Source: Sorangium cellulosum So ce56
GTDB lineage: Bacteria; Myxococcota_A; Polyangia; Polyangiales; Polyangiaceae
NCBI RefSeq assembly: GCF_000067165.1
Contig: NC_010162.1
Span: 12,574,501-12,638,500, forward strand
Length of the DNA stretch: 64,000 nucleotides
Direction: 5' to 3'
How positions within the stretch are numbered: the stretch's first letter is position 1; every line of letters starts with the position of its first letter. Shown piece after piece: positions 63,276 through 64,000 of this stretch. The notes beneath the pieces were generated by a model, which was not told where the DNA came from, made no database searches, and saw nothing but the letters and a program-made list of their open reading frames with translations. The position numbers were made by a program, and so were the translations under genes.

Positions 63276-64000
63276 GCCGCGTCCTCGTCGTGCTGAAGCG
63301 TGAGTACGTCGCCTCGGTGAAGACCGCGTCCTTCGCCCTCACGACGCTCCTCCTGCCGGTCCTCTTCGCGGCGGTGGGCCTGCTCCCCGCGCTCCTCGTC
63401 GCCGTCGGCGCCGGCGATCGCTCGGTCGTCGTGGTCGACGGGACAGGCAGGCTCCGCGGGGTCGTGGAGGCCGCCTCCGCGAGCCTCGCCGAGGAGGCGT
63501 CGGCGCGGTCCTCCGCGAGGTCGCTCGGCGCCGCGATGGGCAGCGCTGTGCTCCCGAGGGCCGCCCGGCTGCGGCTCACCTACGTGGCCCCCGGGGACGC
63601 CGCCGCCACGAGCGCGGCCGTCGCGGCGCTGCTCGACGGCGCGAGGGCGGGCGTCGAGGCGGGAGGCCACGGCGTGGACGGCGTGGTGGTGCTCCCGCCC
63701 GCGATGCTCGAGGACCCCGGCGCGCGGGGCGCGCTGTACGCGAGGGGGGCTGACCTCGATGCCGTCGAGCGCGCCGCGGCGGTGGTGGCGCGCGGCGTCG
63801 CCGTGGCGCGGTGGACGGCGCGCGGCCGCGACGCCGCCGAGATCGAGGGCCTCCTGTCGCCCCCTGCGTTCGATCCGGCGCCCCTCTCCTCGAGCGGCCC
63901 CGGGGGCCCCGGCGGCGACCTCGACCTGCTCGTCGCCTTCGGCTTCGGCGGCCTGCTCTTCGTCGCGATCCTCTTGAATGGTCGCGAGATCTTGCGCCGC
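63272..64000 (+). CDS. ABC-2 type permease, NatB-like (3'-truncated by window edge)
   Basis: First 243 residues of a permease, GTG start overlapping the ATPase stop (GTGA). First membrane helix (VKTASFALTTLLLPVLFAAVGLLPALLVAVG, ~17-47) after a VLKREYVASVKT entry typical of NatB/YhaP proteins. A large extracytoplasmic region (~50-225) follows, then the next helix (LLVAFGFGGLLFVAILLNG) at the edge. Forms the exporter with the preceding ATPase. Confidence 0.88.
   Translation, partial: MSRVLVVLKREYVASVKTASFALTTLLLPVLFAAVGLLPALLVAVGAGDRSVVVVDGTGRLRGVVEAASASLAEEASARSSARSLGAAMGSAVLPRAARLRLTYVAPGDAAATSAAVAALLDGARAGVEAGGHGVDGVVVLPPAMLEDPGARGALYARGADLDAVERAAAVVARGVAVARWTARGRDAAEIEGLLSPPAFDPAPLSSSGPGGPGGDLDLLVAFGFGGLLFVAILLNGREILRR

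Overview
The window is very GC-rich chromosomal DNA with strong G/C third-position bias, so most antisense and off-frame open stretches are not genes. Gene content points to a myxobacterium of the Sorangium/Polyangium kind. Clues are tandem DUF1552 genes beside a DUF1592 c-type cytochrome-like lipoprotein, a GAF/sigma-54 activator, an RpoH-like sigma factor with a long disordered head, many secreted lipoproteins, and large fusion proteins. That assignment is inference from content; no database was searched.

Layout. 1-1.7 kb: 3' end of prfA, an unknown gene and a HIT hydrolase. 1.7-7.0 kb (minus): psd, a long-tailed SAM methyltransferase and a double-domain FAD oxidase in one operon. 7.4-9.8 kb: metallo-beta-lactamase-fold hydrolase and sigma-54 activator behind a good -24/-12 match. 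9.9-16.4 kb (minus): outer-membrane-like protein, zinc-peptidase-like protein, DUF4175-like membrane protein, GNAT-like protein. 16.6-23.9 kb: triple-thioredoxin lipoprotein, unknown genes, phosphoribosyltransferase/hydrolase fusion, secreted protein, ppa. 24.4-29.0 kb: DUF1592-DUF1552-DUF1552 operon. 29-33 kb: methyltransferase fusion, SnoaL-like protein, zinc-ribbon protein. 33-37 kb (minus): miaA, mutL and a membrane protein. 37-41 kb: sigma factor, rsmI, manC-like and UppP-like genes. 41.5-44.3 kb: nuoABCD. 44.3-48.9 kb (minus): three exported proteins of surface type.

49.0 kb to the right edge is the most notable region: a co-directional, translationally coupled RiPP (ribosomally made, modified peptide) cluster. 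It encodes a 118-aa precursor whose Ser/Cys-rich core lies inside the peptide, with a 44-residue C-terminal follower. Next come an azoline-type YcaO, an E1-like zinc protein, an RRE/E1-like/SagB fusion, a second SagB-like protein, a split LanB (glutamylation and elimination), a second YcaO with TfuA (the thioamidation pair), and an ABC exporter cut by the window end. The elimination enzyme is fused to a degenerate STAND-type ATPase and a TPR array. The inferred product is a goadsporin-like peptide carrying azoles, dehydroalanines and probably a thioamide.

No rRNA, tRNA, CRISPR array, insertion sequence or origin was recognised by eye; tRNA detection was not run.
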